A DNA stretch of 64,000 bases from Solanum dulcamara (lineage: Eukaryota; Streptophyta; Magnoliopsida; Solanales; Solanaceae). The notes under the pieces are model-generated. The model worked only from the letters and a program-made list of their open reading frames with translations. It made no database searches and had not been told where the DNA came from. Within the stretch, counting starts at the first letter, position 1, and each line of letters begins with the position of its first letter. Both the position numbers and the translations under genes were made by a program. The stretch lies in the NCBI RefSeq assembly GCF_947179165.1, contig NC_077238.1:37437793-37501792 (forward strand), read 5' to 3'. Shown here one piece after another: positions 25,271 to 37,575 of the stretch.

Positions 25271-27609
25271 TGTAACACCCTGAGCATGTCTAACTTAGAT
25301 CAATCCCAAAGAGTCTAGATAAAGTGAGGAGAATGCACTGAATAATGTGCCATGAGTTCCAGCTATGACTCATAGATGGTTCTACGAGTCATAGAGTGGA
25401 CTCATAGACCCCACCTACAATTTTGAAATTGTAGTTTTTAGGACATTTCCTACTAATGTCTTATACATCCCATAAGAGTTTCGACGGACTTTAGGAGATG
25501 TCTGTAGAAGAGGTCCCCATGTTTAGTTTGAGAAACCATTCCCACGAGCCATTGTATGAATCTTCTACACATCTACGACCTAAAGGGGTAGCTTGTATAC
25601 AAAATATCATAATCCAGTAACTACTACAATGTGTATCAAGTCCCACGACTAGGTCCTATGACCCGTATGAGGTTCTACGGGCTGTAGAAGGGTCTGTAGA
25701 CCATAAGCCCCAAGTTTCTTAGTATAATCCTGTGAGGATTTTGTGCAACCCATCTTAGGGTCTATGTTCCATCGAAGGACTCATAGACCCTAACTTGTAA
25801 AGTTCGAGAGAGTTTGATTTTGAGCACAAGGTTTCTATGAGGGGACTTCTTTGGACCGTAGAAAGTTCTATGGTCCATAAAAAGAACCATAGATGTCCCT
25901 GAGTCATTTTTAATAAGGGGTAAGATAATATTTTCCCACCCTTCCCAATGACATTTTGTGACCAAAATAAGCCCTATATAAGTAACCGATAATGCTTTTC
26001 TCTCATTAACACTTAGAATATTTTGAGACCAATAATAAGAGAGGAGAAAATCGAAGGTTCAAACATGGGTATTGAGTTTATTGATTTTCACCAAGATCAT
26101 CGATCATCCAGATATGTAAGGCTATTTATAGAGTTGTCCTGAGTTTATGCACGCACCGAACATCTCAATTCCATAATTAAAATGTTTAATCTTGAGTATT
26201 AATCCTAGTATAATGAGTTTTCTTAGTTAGCTATGCTATCTCTTATTGAGTTCTATATATATATTTAATTGTACTGTGATGATTCCCATGATTTGAGTTT
26301 TTGAATTTTTATTGATGTTTACATTCACATGAACCTTGATGAAGTACATATAACTACTTCTTATTATGCATTGTTTGAGTTGAAACATTGATATCTTTTC
26401 ATGTATTAAATTGAGAAATGAGTTTTTAACATGTTATATCACTTGAATATTGAGATCTTTTACTACTTACTTTGAGCATGATCCTTATCGAGTATAATGA
26501 ATAGAGTTTTATGCATATATATTTGATACAAATATTGAGAAACCAAGAGCTACTTTTTATGCATTTAATGAGTTGAGAATATAACTACTTTGAAGAGAAT
26601 GTAATGAGGTTGAGAAAAACTGAGTAATTAATAACAAGACTAAATGAGTTATATTTTAAATACTTATACTCACTTAAGTACATGAGAATAATAGAATATT
26701 TTTTGGGCTAGTATTGAGCACGAATTGGACAAGAGTTTAGAACAACTCAAACACCATAAACTATATAGACAATGTAGGATAAGATTATACCGTTGGTTCC
26801 GGCGACTCCTCACTACAGTCTCTAGTATGGACTTCTATTGGATCCATAAGAGGAGTTTGTGTCCCTTACCCTGACAAGATATTGGAAGACTATGGAAATG
26901 ACAACAGTCTGTGGTATCATCACAAGAGTCATAATTATGGTTGCCGGTTAGACAAACTCCTCAAAGATTAAACACACTATTTTCATAATGAGTTGCTTTG
27001 ACTTACTTATGTATCATAGATAATTGCCTTATTTCATACTTGCATGCCTTATTTTAAGTTGAGATATTTTTGTATCTATTTCTTTGAGTATTCTTAAGGA
27101 TGTTTCCTTTCAGCCATTTTACATAATGTACATTTCATGTACCGACGTCTTTCCACGCTATATCATTTCATGTTGCAGATATTGGTGATAGAGATCCTCA
27201 ACAGACGAATCATTGAAGATTACTATTCTTCTAGCTTTGGTGATACCTCCTTGTATTCGGAGGAATAATTTAGTTCATTCAGTGTTATTTAATAGTCTTT
27301 TGAGGTAGCAGTGGGTCTGTCTCGGTGCCTATCTAGAGTCATTAGAGGCTTCAAAAATATAGAAAGAGTTTGGAGTTTATTTTAATTTTCAGAGATATGT
27401 TTTACAAAGATTTTATCTATTTAAAGATTTATTTTTGAGATGTTTGAGTTTACTTGTAAAGTATTTTAAATTCTCACCCTCATAATACTATTTCTTTGAG
27501 TTGAGTCTTCAATTGATTGAGTAGTTAGCCATGCCAAGGGTTTGTTTGAGAAATAACAATGGTTTCTGAATATCGGCAATGCCTAGGGTGTAGAATCAAG
27601 GTGTGAAAA
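25271..27609 (+). mobile_element. Solo LTR nested in reverse transcriptase, copy B
   Basis: This is the counterpart of 16,969-19,312, starting TGTAACACCCTG at 25,271 and ending near GTGTGAAAA at 27,609 (about 2.34 kb). It occupies the same codon junction, between LID and DILIYS of the minus-strand reverse transcriptase. Its first ~625 bp are identical to copy A. The rest differs by scattered substitutions and small indels, including a shorter TA run near 26,255. Confidence 0.8.
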
Positions 27610-28790
27610 TTATCTATTAATACAATCAGAAATTAGTCAATAAATGACTTGAAGACTCCATTTATCAAGCTCATAAAAGTCATAGGCACATTGGTCAACC
27701 AAAACGGCATTACCAAGAACTCATTATACCCATATTTTGTTTTGAAGGTCATTTTAGGTATATCCTTTGGCCTAATCTTTAACTGATGGTACTCTGATCT
27801 AAAGTCAATCTTACAGAATACTGAAACATTTCTGCAATGGGTCAAGGAGATCATTTATGTGAGGCAATTGGTACTCTTTTTGGATTGTGACCTTACTCAA
27901 CTACCTATAATCTATATACATCCTCACACTTCCATCATTCTTCTTTAAAAAAAATACAAAGGAACCTAAAGAAGAAGCACTAGGATGAATGAATCCTATA
28001 TAAAGAAGTTCCTAAAGGTGATTCTTGTGTTTCCTCAACATTGAAGGAGTCATGCGATAGAAAGGAATTGAACTTGGGAAAGTTCCCACCTCTAAATTAG
28101 TACAGAAGTCCATATCCCAATATAAATACATACCAAGCAGATCTATAGGAAATATCTCCTATAATTCTGAAACCATAGGGATTTGACTCAATGGAAGGGG
28201 ACTCGCCACTAACATCCCAAAGATTAGCCAAATAGGCTAAATAACCCTTTACCGCTAGCCTTCTATCCTAAATAAAGTATATGATATTTGTTGTCTTAGT
28301 CTTGTACATCCTTTCCCACTCTAGTATATCCCTACCCATAATCTTAAGAGTTAATTTATGGAGTTAAAATTTAGCACAACATAATAAGGGGACATCAAAG
28401 TTATACCCAATATCACATAAAAATCTAGCATATCTTGTATGACCAAATCTACCCAAGTTTGAAAACCTACAAACATCAAGAACATAAACAATATACATAA
28501 GTCACTACCATATACTCTCAAACTGGGTAGAAATATGAATAGGGGCATCAAGGATATCACATATCATGTCAAGAATAAAAGAAAATTTAATAGATCTGTA
28601 GGAATAGGTAGAAACTGGATTAAGGAAAATAGTAGTCATCTAGTCATAGACGAGAATAGTACCTATTATCATTTTGTCAGATGCCTAAGCCTCAGATCTG
28701 CTCGAGAAGGCATAACATACACTGAATCATAATTATGAAAAACTGTTCTATATGGCTGTATTTCTCCTCTCCTTGCATTACCATTTCCTT
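27610..28790 (-). pseudogene. Protease and reverse transcriptase N-half, Gypsy element of copy B
   Basis: Minus strand, in order: protease tail LDFYVILGITLMSPYYVV (about 28,375-28,440), reverse transcriptase start with FFLKKNDGSVRMYIDYR (about 27,905-27,955), TIQKEYQLPHINDL, CKIDFRSEYHQLKIRPKDIP, and VMPFWLTNVPMTFMSLINGV (27,640-27,700). The fingers region lost from copy A is kept here, so this copy shows the ancestral arrangement. Several stops, for example after YIDYR, make it non-functional. Confidence 0.76.
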
Positions 28791-29850
28791 GGAATAGAAA
28801 CCACTGAAGTTGCCTACATTCTTGGACCTCTTAGTCAATGCCTTGTCCTCTTCAACCTTTGTGATTTCCTTAATTTTCTTCGTATAGTCTATTACCTCAT
28901 TGAAGCTCTTTCTGGCTGAAGTCATGTGCACATATAAAACCTGTAAGTCAATGCTCAGTCCATTAACATAAATATGAGTCCTTTTCTCCTCGGTTCTCAC
29001 CAGTTGAGCAGCTAAGAGAGACAAGGGATGCAACTTATCCTCATATGCTGCTACAGATATACTATCCTACTTAAGGGATAAAAATTCATTATTCTTATGA
29101 TCACAAAAAGTTTGATAGACATGCTTCTTCAGAGATAGAGATTGGAACTGGTCAAACTTAATTAAGATAGAACTGATGAAAGACACTCCACATAATCCCT
29201 CCACCACCTTATAACTGGAAGGTAACAAACTCAACCCTATGTTGCTACGCAATGGCCAATATATGAAACCTTTTATAACAATCCAAAATGAGCTCAAACA
29301 CATCCCTCATTCTCTATATCATGGAACAATAGTGGCTTCAACTTCAGAAACTTAGTCAGTATCTCATTTTTTGTACCAGTCATCACAGGGCCCAGTAACG
29401 GATGGAAGAATGCATCAGTACATGAATCTTTATCCATCATGGGGGTCATAATAGCAATAGGCTGAAAACCCCGAGCCTAAGTAGGCAATATAGTGGGATT
29501 GGATCTAGTACCTACAAACCTACTCAAAAATGCTAACACCTACTGAATTATCTCAGAAGATATAAAGAGTAGACTTTTACCCCCAACATGTGCTACAACT
29601 TTAGGCTCAGCATCCTCCTAAATTTCAAACTCAACCTCTTTTTCCACTTAGAATTTAGGGTAGGGGAGGGGTCACTTTCCTAGGCTTAGTCACAATTTGA
29701 TCTCCACCCTATCCTTGCCTTAGCCTCTACCTCTGCATCATCCTCAATCTCCCACTTGTACATCTAGAGCTACTCTCTTTACACCATCACCTCTAGTATC
29801 AATCATTTGCAAATAGAAAAGTGAAGGAAACTAGATACAGATTTGGATCA
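28791..29850 (-). pseudogene. Gag remnant upstream of copy B
   Basis: The minus strand encodes capsid-type Gag sequence: GPVMTGTKNEILTKFLKLKP near 29,330-29,395, WWRDYVECLSS near 29,180-29,210, VLYVHMTSARKSFNEVIDY (about 28,885-28,945) and TKRSKNVGNFSGFYSK (about 28,790-28,835). The GNF...YS motif normally precedes a zinc-knuckle region, but here it joins directly to sequence equivalent to the Gag tail of copy A, so an internal piece is missing at about 28,790. Frame changes at about 29,040 and 29,310. Confidence 0.74.
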
Positions 29851-30006
29851 CTAAATACCAATTAGAATCATGTTATAGAACCAATGAAGAAAGAAGAGAA
29901 TTTCCTAAAGTACTATAGCCTCTTGCAAAAAAGTACAAATGTCTATGTATTGTTATGCAATACTCTACTAGACTTATTATGGTATGACAATATCGATGAA
30001 CCTAAT

Positions 30007-30019
30007 GCTCTGATATCAA
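30007..30019 (-). other. Primer-binding site of the minus-strand Gypsy element
   Basis: The minus strand reads TTGATATCAGAGC, one change from TTGGTATCAGAGC, the stretch complementary to the 3' end of initiator tRNA-Met. It lies on the correct side of gag. The 5' LTR that should follow is not visible; a LINE begins at 30,021. Confidence 0.7.
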
Positions 30020-30020
30020 C

Positions 30021-33000
30021 TTTCTCAAGACCAAGATCGCTGTGAGTGGAACCCACATAAACCCTCTCATAGGAGAATCAAATATCAACCCCCAATTCAT
30101 CACTACCTTTGTCTATGCTAAATGTAAAGATAATCTCAGAAGACCTTTATGGGATAGCCTTCTACAGCAGTCTACTACATCCAATCCATGGTGCACTATA
30201 GGAGACTTTAATGTTATTGTAGACCCTGAAGAAAAACTAGGGGGTGTCCCCTATAATATGAGAAAGAGTTTTGAGTTCATTAGCATTATTGAGGCCTCAG
30301 GTCTTCAAGACCTTGGTTTCTTAGGTCAGAAATACACCTGGTCCAACCTGAGGGGTATCAACTTTAGAATTTGGAAGAGACTTGATAGAGGAATGGTTAA
30401 TGATAATTGGCTAGAGACCATGCCCCATACCAGCATCACTCATCTTCCTTCTGTGGGTTCTGATCACTGCCCCTTGATCTTGGAAATGATTGACCAATAA
30501 CACAACCCCATCAAGTATTTCAAATTCCTGAACTGCTGGCCTGAGCAACCTTCTTTCATGGATACTGTCAAGAATTGCTGGAGCAGACCTTCTGAAGGAA
30601 ATCCAATATGGAGTTTTCATCAGAAAATAAAGAGACTTACTGCTACTTTTAGCTGCTGGTCAAGAAATCAGTTTGGAGACATCTATGCTAAAGTCAAAGA
30701 ATATGAGGAGAAGGCTAGACAAGCTGAAGAGAATCTGATCAATATAAACTCCAATGAAAATAGGTCTCAACTGCATGCTATCAATGCTGAGTACATTAGA
30801 TACATGAAGATGGAGGATTTAATTCTTAGACAAAAGTCTCAACTTCACTATTTCAAAGAAGGTGGCAGGAACTCTAGCTACTTTCATGCTCTCATCAGAG
30901 GCAGGAGAAGAAAGCATTACATCCACAGGATCCAAAATAAAGAAGGCTCTTGGGTGCAAGGTGATAAAGAGATAGCTGATGCTGCTTGTGAATATTTCCA
31001 ACAAATATTTACTAGAAAGGAGGAGCACATCCAACAGCAGACACTCCATTGCATCCCTACAATGGTGACTGACAAAGACAATGAAGATTTACAAGCCATG
31101 CCTACTATGGAAGAAGTGAAAACTGCTATTTTTACTATGAATCCTCACTCTTCTGTTGGCCCTGATGGGATGAATGGAACTTTCTTTCAGGTGTGCTGGG
31201 ACATCATCAAAGAAGAACTCCTTAGAGTGATCACATCCTTCTTTTGTGGACAAACTATGCCTAAATATTTCACCCATACTTGTTTGGTTCTACTCCCAAA
31301 AATAAACCATCCTACAAAAATCTCTGAGTTCAGACCCATAAGCCTTAGCAACTTCACTAACAAAATCATTTCCAAACTCCTTTACCTAAGACTTGCTTCT
31401 ATTCTCCCCAACCTCATTTCCTTGAACCAATCTGGCTTTGTCAAGAATAGAAACATCTCTGAAAATATCATGCTTGCCTAGGAAATAATCCACAAGATCA
31501 AAAAAACAAATGTTGGAGGCAATGTTGTTATAAAACTTGACATGACCAAGGCTTATGATAGGGTCTCTTGGACTTACACTTGTCTTGTGATGAGAAGAAT
31601 GGGGTTTAAAGAAACTTTCATTGACATGGTTTGGAGAATCATGGCTGATAACTGGTACTCTGTTATAATCAATGGTTCAAGACATGGTTTCTTTCACTCC
31701 ACAAGGGGTCTCAAACAAGGTGATCCTCTCTCCCCTGCTTTATTTGTCCTAGGTGCTGAAGTGCTATCCAGACTTCTGAATAATCTTCTTCAGCATCCCC
31801 AATTCCATGGTTTCTTTATGGCAAAAAAGGGACCTCAGATCAATCATCTGAGTTTTGCAAATAATATCATCATCTTTGCTTCTGGAAGAAGGCATACCTT
31901 AGCTCTCATTATGGAAACATTAGCTACCTATGAAAGAGTTTCTGGACAATTGATCAACAAGCAAAAAAGTCATTTCATGGTTCCCTCCAATGCTTTCAAG
32001 TCTACTGTACTGAGAATCAAGAAAATCACTGGTTTCAACCAAAAGAGTAGTCCTATAACATACTTGGGATGTCCTATTTATATTGGTAGGCAAAGAGTTA
32101 TTTACTACTCTGATCTTATTGCAAAAGTTGTAAGCAGGATCACTGGTTGGCATGCTAAAATCCTGAGCTATGGGGGTAGAGCTATTCTTGTGAAGCATGT
32201 TATTCAAGCCATGCCAATACATTTGCTTTTAGCCAGCATCCCTCCTTCAACCATCATCAAGCAGATTCAGAGCATCACTACTAACTTCTTTTAGGGATGG
32301 AAAAATGACAAGAGGAAGTACCACTAGTCCTCATGGAAGAACTTTAGCTATCCTTATGATGAAGGGGGCATAGGGTTTAGACAAATCACTGATGTGGTTA
32401 AATCTTTTCAATACAAGCAGTGGTGGACCCTTAGAACCAAGAACACCTTATGGGGAGAATTTCTTAAATCCAAATACTGTCAGAGGGCCAATATTATTAC
32501 AAAAAAATGGGACACTGGTCGGTCCTTAATTTGGAAGCACCTTATGAACAACAAACACAACATTGAGCCTTACATTCAGTGGCAAATTAAGTCTGGCTTT
32601 TGCCTTTTTTGGTGGGACAACTAGCTAGGTGTTGGCCCTTTAGCTCACTTTTCTGCTAACAGCTGTAGGTTTAACCACACCCATGTTTTAGCTTTTCTAA
32701 CTAATGGCCAATGGAATGTTGATCTCATTATCCAAAAAGCCCTTCCTCAGTTTGTTCCTAATATTTTAGCAACTCAATTCAACTACCATCCTCTCAAATA
32801 GGACCATCCTTGCTGGACTCCTAATACCAATGGAGAGTTCAGTTGTTCTTCTGCCTGGGAGCTCATTAGAGACAAGAGGAAAAACACTATGCTGAATGCA
32901 TGTACTTGGCACCAATTAATACCTTTCAAATGCTCATTTCTTGTTTGGAGAGCTCTTAGAAGGAAATTACCTACCAATGAGAAAATAACCAGCTTTGGCA

Positions 33001-33836
33001 AAGCCCCCTCTCAGTGCCATTGTTGTGATAGACCTGGCCAAGACACCATTGATCACACCTTTATTGCAGGAACATTTGCCAAGAATACTTGGAGGGTGTT
33101 TGCTGATTCTTTGGGCATAAAAAAGGATTACACACCTCTTAGAAATATGCTTATGAGATGGTAGAAATCTAAATACAAGAATGAAGCACATAAGCTCCTG
33201 TTACAAGCAGTCTCTGTCTTCATTTCTTAGAACTTATGGAAGAATAGATATGCTTTCAAATATGGAGGGAAGAAATCTAACCTTTCAAGAGTCAAATTTT
33301 CTGTCTACAAAGACATCTCTAACCTGCTCATCACAGCTTTTCCTTACATTGAGTGGCCAAATAAATGGAAGAACCTAGTCATTTCAGAGGAACAATGCTA
33401 CCATGATACCAAAATTACCCTTGTATGCTGGATCAAACCAGGTGATCACATGGTAAAGCTAAATACAAATGGTAGTGACCTTAACAACCCAGGCAACATT
33501 GGTAGAGGAGAAATACTTAGAAATACTCATAGTGACCTTATCTTTACCTATGCAGTTCCATTGGGGGAAGGAACTAACAACCAAGCAGAAATCAGGGCTG
33601 CTATCTTTGGTCTATCTTGGTGTATTCAGCTTGGTTATTTACAGGTAGAGTTAGAGGTAGATTCTCAACTCCTAATAAGGTGGTTACAACAAGAAGCAAA
33701 ACCCCCTTGGTCAATCAAGGAGCTGTTGGACAGTTTAAACAACATCATAACCCAATTCCAAACTTTCAGCTGTAAACACATCCTTAGAGAAGCAAACTAA
33801 ACAGCTGATATCTTATCCAAACACAGCCACGAATGA
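30021..33836 (+). pseudogene. LINE ORF2: endonuclease end, reverse transcriptase, RNase H
   Basis: One reading frame runs about 1,270 codons without a frameshift but with nine internal stops (30,498; 31,479; 32,292; 32,325; 32,622; 32,799; 33,162; 33,228; 33,798), ending with TGA at 33,834. Endonuclease: IGDFNVI (about 30,203) and GSDHCPL (about 30,459). Reverse transcriptase: PDGMNG (about 31,161), RPISLSN (about 31,336), KLDMTKAYDRVSW (about 31,530), and the catalytic FADD changed to FANN (31,854-31,865). A zinc-finger region follows near 32,920-33,090. RNase H: the first catalytic aspartate is asparagine (NTNGS, about 33,465); NNQAE and LEVDS persist. The GTG at 30,042 is not a real start. 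Confidence 0.88.
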
Positions 33837-35440
33837 AAATCTCCTCAACTCTATTTCACTGTTCATGATCTCCCCAAACAAGCTAAGGCATACCTTGAGA
33901 TGGACAAGCTGGAAATGCCTTCTTTCAGAAGAAAGAAACTCAGGAGAATCAAGAAACCTCCCTAACTCATTCCATTTTGGTTCAAACTCAAACTTCAACA
34001 TGGTTTTGTCTATGCATAGCTATAAATACCTTGAAGATCTCACAGTTAGAACTCCTATACAAGGGAAAATCTCCCTTCCTTATTACTATCCTTATTATTT
34101 TCATAGAATAACCAGTCTAACTTTAGAGGTAAGGAGTAGAGTAGTTTATATTTTGTCTTCTCTTCTTTCTTGGCTTAACAGGTATAGGAATCTTGATTGG
34201 AAGCCCAGGCTGGTTTTCTTGCACCACACATGGGACACTTTCAAGTTCTTGTTTTTGTTTTTGTTTGCTGGTCTGTGCAGATACACTACACTACACATCC
34301 TAGAATTTTTCTACATCAGTAACAATAAGAGGAGCCACAAGGGAAGTGCTTATTTATTTTGGGGTTACAAAATTGTTTCTAGACTTTGCTTTTTGTTTTT
34401 GCTTCTGTGCAGGTTACAAACTACAGCAAGAACAATATTCCATCCTCTTCCAAGATTACAGCAATTACAACAATCCAAAAGCATTCATAAGGAACACCTC
34501 TCAATAACTCCTACCAACCTGAAATTGCACCTCTTGAGCCATCTGTGTTTGTTTGTTTATCATTACAGATTCACAACATACTCCAGCTGTGATAATTTTA
34601 ACAACTTGCATACATGCAGCTCTACAGATTCAGCAAGATCCCAAGATCAAAAACAAGAGGAGTTGTTCCTTGCAACAAGTTGTCCAAACTAAGAAGAAGA
34701 AGATGCCAGAAATAACACATCACCTCAGCAACAGCCATCAGCCCTCAACAACATGCATCATGCAATATCCAAAATCCTCTAAATTTTGCAGGATAATAGC
34801 ATCCCCAAATATTGTTGAGCCCAAGAAATTTCAGCTCGAACGGATAACCAGAGACATTAGTCGAGCGACATTGAAAAAGACAGTCGATGTTGTAGGCAAA
34901 ACAGTAACTCTCAAGAGGAGCAACAGTATACATCATCAAAAATTCTCCAAATTTTGCAGGAATACAGCAACTCCAACAATTGTAGAGCCCAAGAAATTTC
35001 AGCCCGAATGGAGAATCGGAGATGTTAGTCGAGCGACCTTAAAAAAGATAGCCGATTGTTATGGAACCCCTTTGTTTCTTCTTCTTTGGAAAAATCCGAA
35101 TTTTAACAACTTTCAACAACTTGTATGTTATCTATTATATAGACCCAATAATTTAAATCCCGAATGGATTCTCGGAAACGTTAGTCGAGCATCACAAAAG
35201 ATTTGACCGATCTCGACCCATGCAAAGGAAATTGGGTATACTTGATTTTCTTCAATTTAGCTAGGTTTTGTACCTTAGTTGAATAGAACTAGTTTTCTAT
35301 ACTTGATCTTCCTAGTCGAGAGGAGTCCTCTCATTAGATATCTTCCATTTTATTTTCAGAGGTAAGGCCTTTCACGTCCCCCTCCTTGTACTTGTAAGCT
35401 TACTTTTATATATATAAGATGAAAATTTTGATTAAAAAAA
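33837..35440 (+). repeat. LINE 3' UTR with three ~160-bp imperfect direct repeats
   Basis: Noncoding tail of the LINE. Its second half has a unit repeated with a period of about 160 bp. Landmarks are AATTTTGCAGGA near 34,783 and 34,952, CCCAAGAAATTTCAG near 34,820 and 34,988, and TTAGTCGAGC near 34,857, 35,020 and 35,182. The third unit is only partly alike. A 217-codon open frame (34,553-35,206) covers the repeats and reads SRATLKK twice, but it lacks a recognisable domain and is probably chance. The sequence ends with TTTTGATT and a short A run. Confidence 0.72.
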
Positions 35441-35570
35441 ATATCAACCCAATAACTAACCTTAAATAATTTTAAGAAATAATCTCATTATATACAACAT
35501 CTATCCATAAAAACTACAAGAAAAAAGTAAAGAATTAACTTCTAAGAACTTGTAAGTCGATATATTAAAA
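35441..35570. other. Short unassigned spacer with LINE target duplication
   Basis: It begins with ATATCAAC, the second copy of the LINE target duplication. The other 120 bp are A/T-rich and match nothing I recognise. This is where the 5' LTR of the minus-strand Gypsy element should begin, but no LTR end is visible. Confidence 0.5.
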
Positions 35571-37559
35571 TGTAATACCCTAAAATTTCATAAGCCTGGA
35601 TTAGACCTTAGAAATAATAAGGAATTGAAATATTTATAAAATGGATTTGTATGGGTCATCTCATAGAACGTGAAAGGAACCATGGGTCATGAAGGGACCC
35701 ATGGGCCTGAGTGATGAAAGTTTCATGGAAAGGTTCATGGACCATGAACCAAGGCCCCTAGAACTAAGAAATTTTAGTCTTGTATAGGTACTTCTATGGC
35801 CCGTAGAGATATATACGATTCGTAAAGACTTCCAAAGAGGCCAACCTTATAAAACCTTGATCACCTTAATTCTATGGATACTTGTACAGTTTGTAGTATG
35901 TTGTACGGACCATATAGTGGTCCGTGGAGTTGGTTTTGTATTTTATAAGTCAAGAACTTTTTAGTCTTTTCTCACTATTTTAATTCTTATTCTATGTATT
36001 TTTGGCCTATTGGAAGTGGGTATAATTGATCCCTAATACCCTTAACCACCCCATTCTCTCTCATTCACTCAAAATAGATTTTTTCTCTTCCAAGTTTCCT
36101 CCCAAGGCAAGAATAATGTTTCAAGCTTCAAGTCTCCTTCTTCCCAATTAAAGCTAGGGTTTCAATCAAGGTATGTGAAAAATTCATAAATGGGTATCTG
36201 TTCACCCATTGAGTTCCTAGAAACCCTAAATTCTACAAGTTACGAGTTCTCAATTTTAGGATTCCATTATTTCTTATGGATTCTTATTAGATTTTGATCT
36301 CTTCTTCATGATTGATATTATTATGCATGATTTGATCTTAATTACATGTTTTCAAGAATATTATCATGAACCCATAACATGCAAGTATTTTCATGATCAC
36401 AATTATGTTATTTTCACATGAAAGCTTAATAAACTTTGAATTCATGAATTAGGGATACTTTTAGATAAAGTATCAATAAGTTTATATGAATATCATAATT
36501 TAGATGCTTTTAGATAAAGTGTATCTTAGATTATGTTATTTTATCATAATTTTGAAATAGCCACCCTTATGATTATTAAATTTTTGAAGAATTATTAAAT
36601 ATTACTAGATTTTTGTTATTTCTTATGATTATGCATGTTTTTCGTTAGGAGTTTTCTTAGCATCGAGCAGACTTTGGGATGAAGGATCACACATTAGTAG
36701 AGGCATGTGATCTTTAGTAGCAATTTCTTTGTCCCAGAACTACATGCCTTCATAGTATTTGTCTCATATAGACATTAGCTAGTGGATCCACCTTAGCTCT
36801 GACTCATGGTCCTACCTTTACAAATAAGGCACTCTTTTATCAGTGTGGGAGCATAACACTGCACTCCATATTGTAGCTCACATAGTTTATGTTGGTTAAT
36901 GATATCCCCTACATATGTTATGATTCTCAGAATATTGAATGACCTTGTACTATATTTATAGATCAGATAAACAGTTTTGATGCTATGTTTACTTGGTCAT
37001 TGCATTAGCATATTTTATAGATTTCTCATGTTTAGATGCAATGTTTATGCATATTCTCCATACTCAATACATATCCCAGTACTACTCATTTTTCTTAAAT
37101 TATTTCATAATATAGGTTCTGATGCTCCTTCTCATGCTCACAATTAAAACAAGTTCCGATCAACTTTACATGTCTTTTGTGAGTCTTCTTGTTCTGAAGG
37201 CACTTCCAATTTCTTTATGCTTTTTAGTTTAGTATTTCTGAAGGAGGTTCTAATTTCTTTATGCTTTTCAATTTAGTCTTTCAGATTTATAATTTAGAGT
37301 TTTGTAGGGATATGTCCTAGCAACTGACCTATGTAGTAGAGGCTCTCTGCCAGACAATTAGACTTTTAAATTATGTTCCATTAATTTTGATTGGTGATAT
37401 GTCATACTCCTTTTATATTATTCATGAAATTTTCTTATTTTCAGTTATATCATAGGGTGTTATGATTCTTAGTGTCATGCCACTCCATGAGGTTATCTTT
37501 GGGATATTTATGTCTCTAAGCACCGTGTAGCGACTAGAGGGTAGTCTCAAATTTTGACA
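35571..37559 (+). repeat. 5' LTR of element III
   Basis: It starts TGTAATACCCTAAAATTTC and ends CAAATTTTGACA, 1,989 bp, directly before a primer-binding site. The first 200 bp are crowded with short inverted motifs such as CCATGGGTCATG, GACCCATGGGCC and TTCATGGACCATGAA (35,680-35,745). Related palindromic stretches occur near the starts of other LTRs in this window. The family differs from the G1 LTR and from the solo LTR at 16,969. Confidence 0.85.
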
Positions 37560-37562
37560 AAG

Positions 37563-37575
37563 TTGGTACCAGAGC
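37563..37575 (+). other. Primer-binding site of element III
   Basis: TTGGTACCAGAGC follows the LTR end after a short gap and differs by one base from TTGGTATCAGAGC, complementary to the 3' end of initiator tRNA-Met. It fixes the orientation and the LTR boundary. Confidence 0.85.

Larger units (their letters stand above)
20505..28790 (+). repeat. Tandem segmental duplication, copy B
   Basis: This is the second unit of the direct duplication described for 12,321-20,500. It carries the same LTR mosaic, minus-strand Gypsy remnant and nested solo LTR. Copy-specific changes include a 44-bp tandem duplication at 23,685-23,772, retention of a 61-bp block at 27,908-27,968, and a different Gag continuation after about 28,790. 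There copy B runs on into gag, while copy A stops at 20,500. Confidence 0.87.
30021..35440 (+). mobile_element. L1-type LINE, 5'-truncated, inserted in a Gypsy primer-binding site
   Basis: This plus-strand non-LTR retrotransposon has an endonuclease C-terminal part, reverse transcriptase, zinc-finger region and RNase H, then a ~1.6-kb 3' UTR ending in a run of eight A. ATATCAAC stands just before it (30,013-30,020) and directly after the tail (35,441-35,448), an 8-bp target duplication. ORF1 and the endonuclease N-terminus are absent, as expected from incomplete reverse transcription. The target lies in the primer-binding site of a minus-strand Gypsy remnant, giving clear relative ages. Confidence 0.86.

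Noticed and set aside
33865..34692. 275-codon plus-strand frame after LINE RNase H
   Set aside because: It lies in the LINE 3' UTR, begins beyond the ORF2 stop, and has no recognisable domain.
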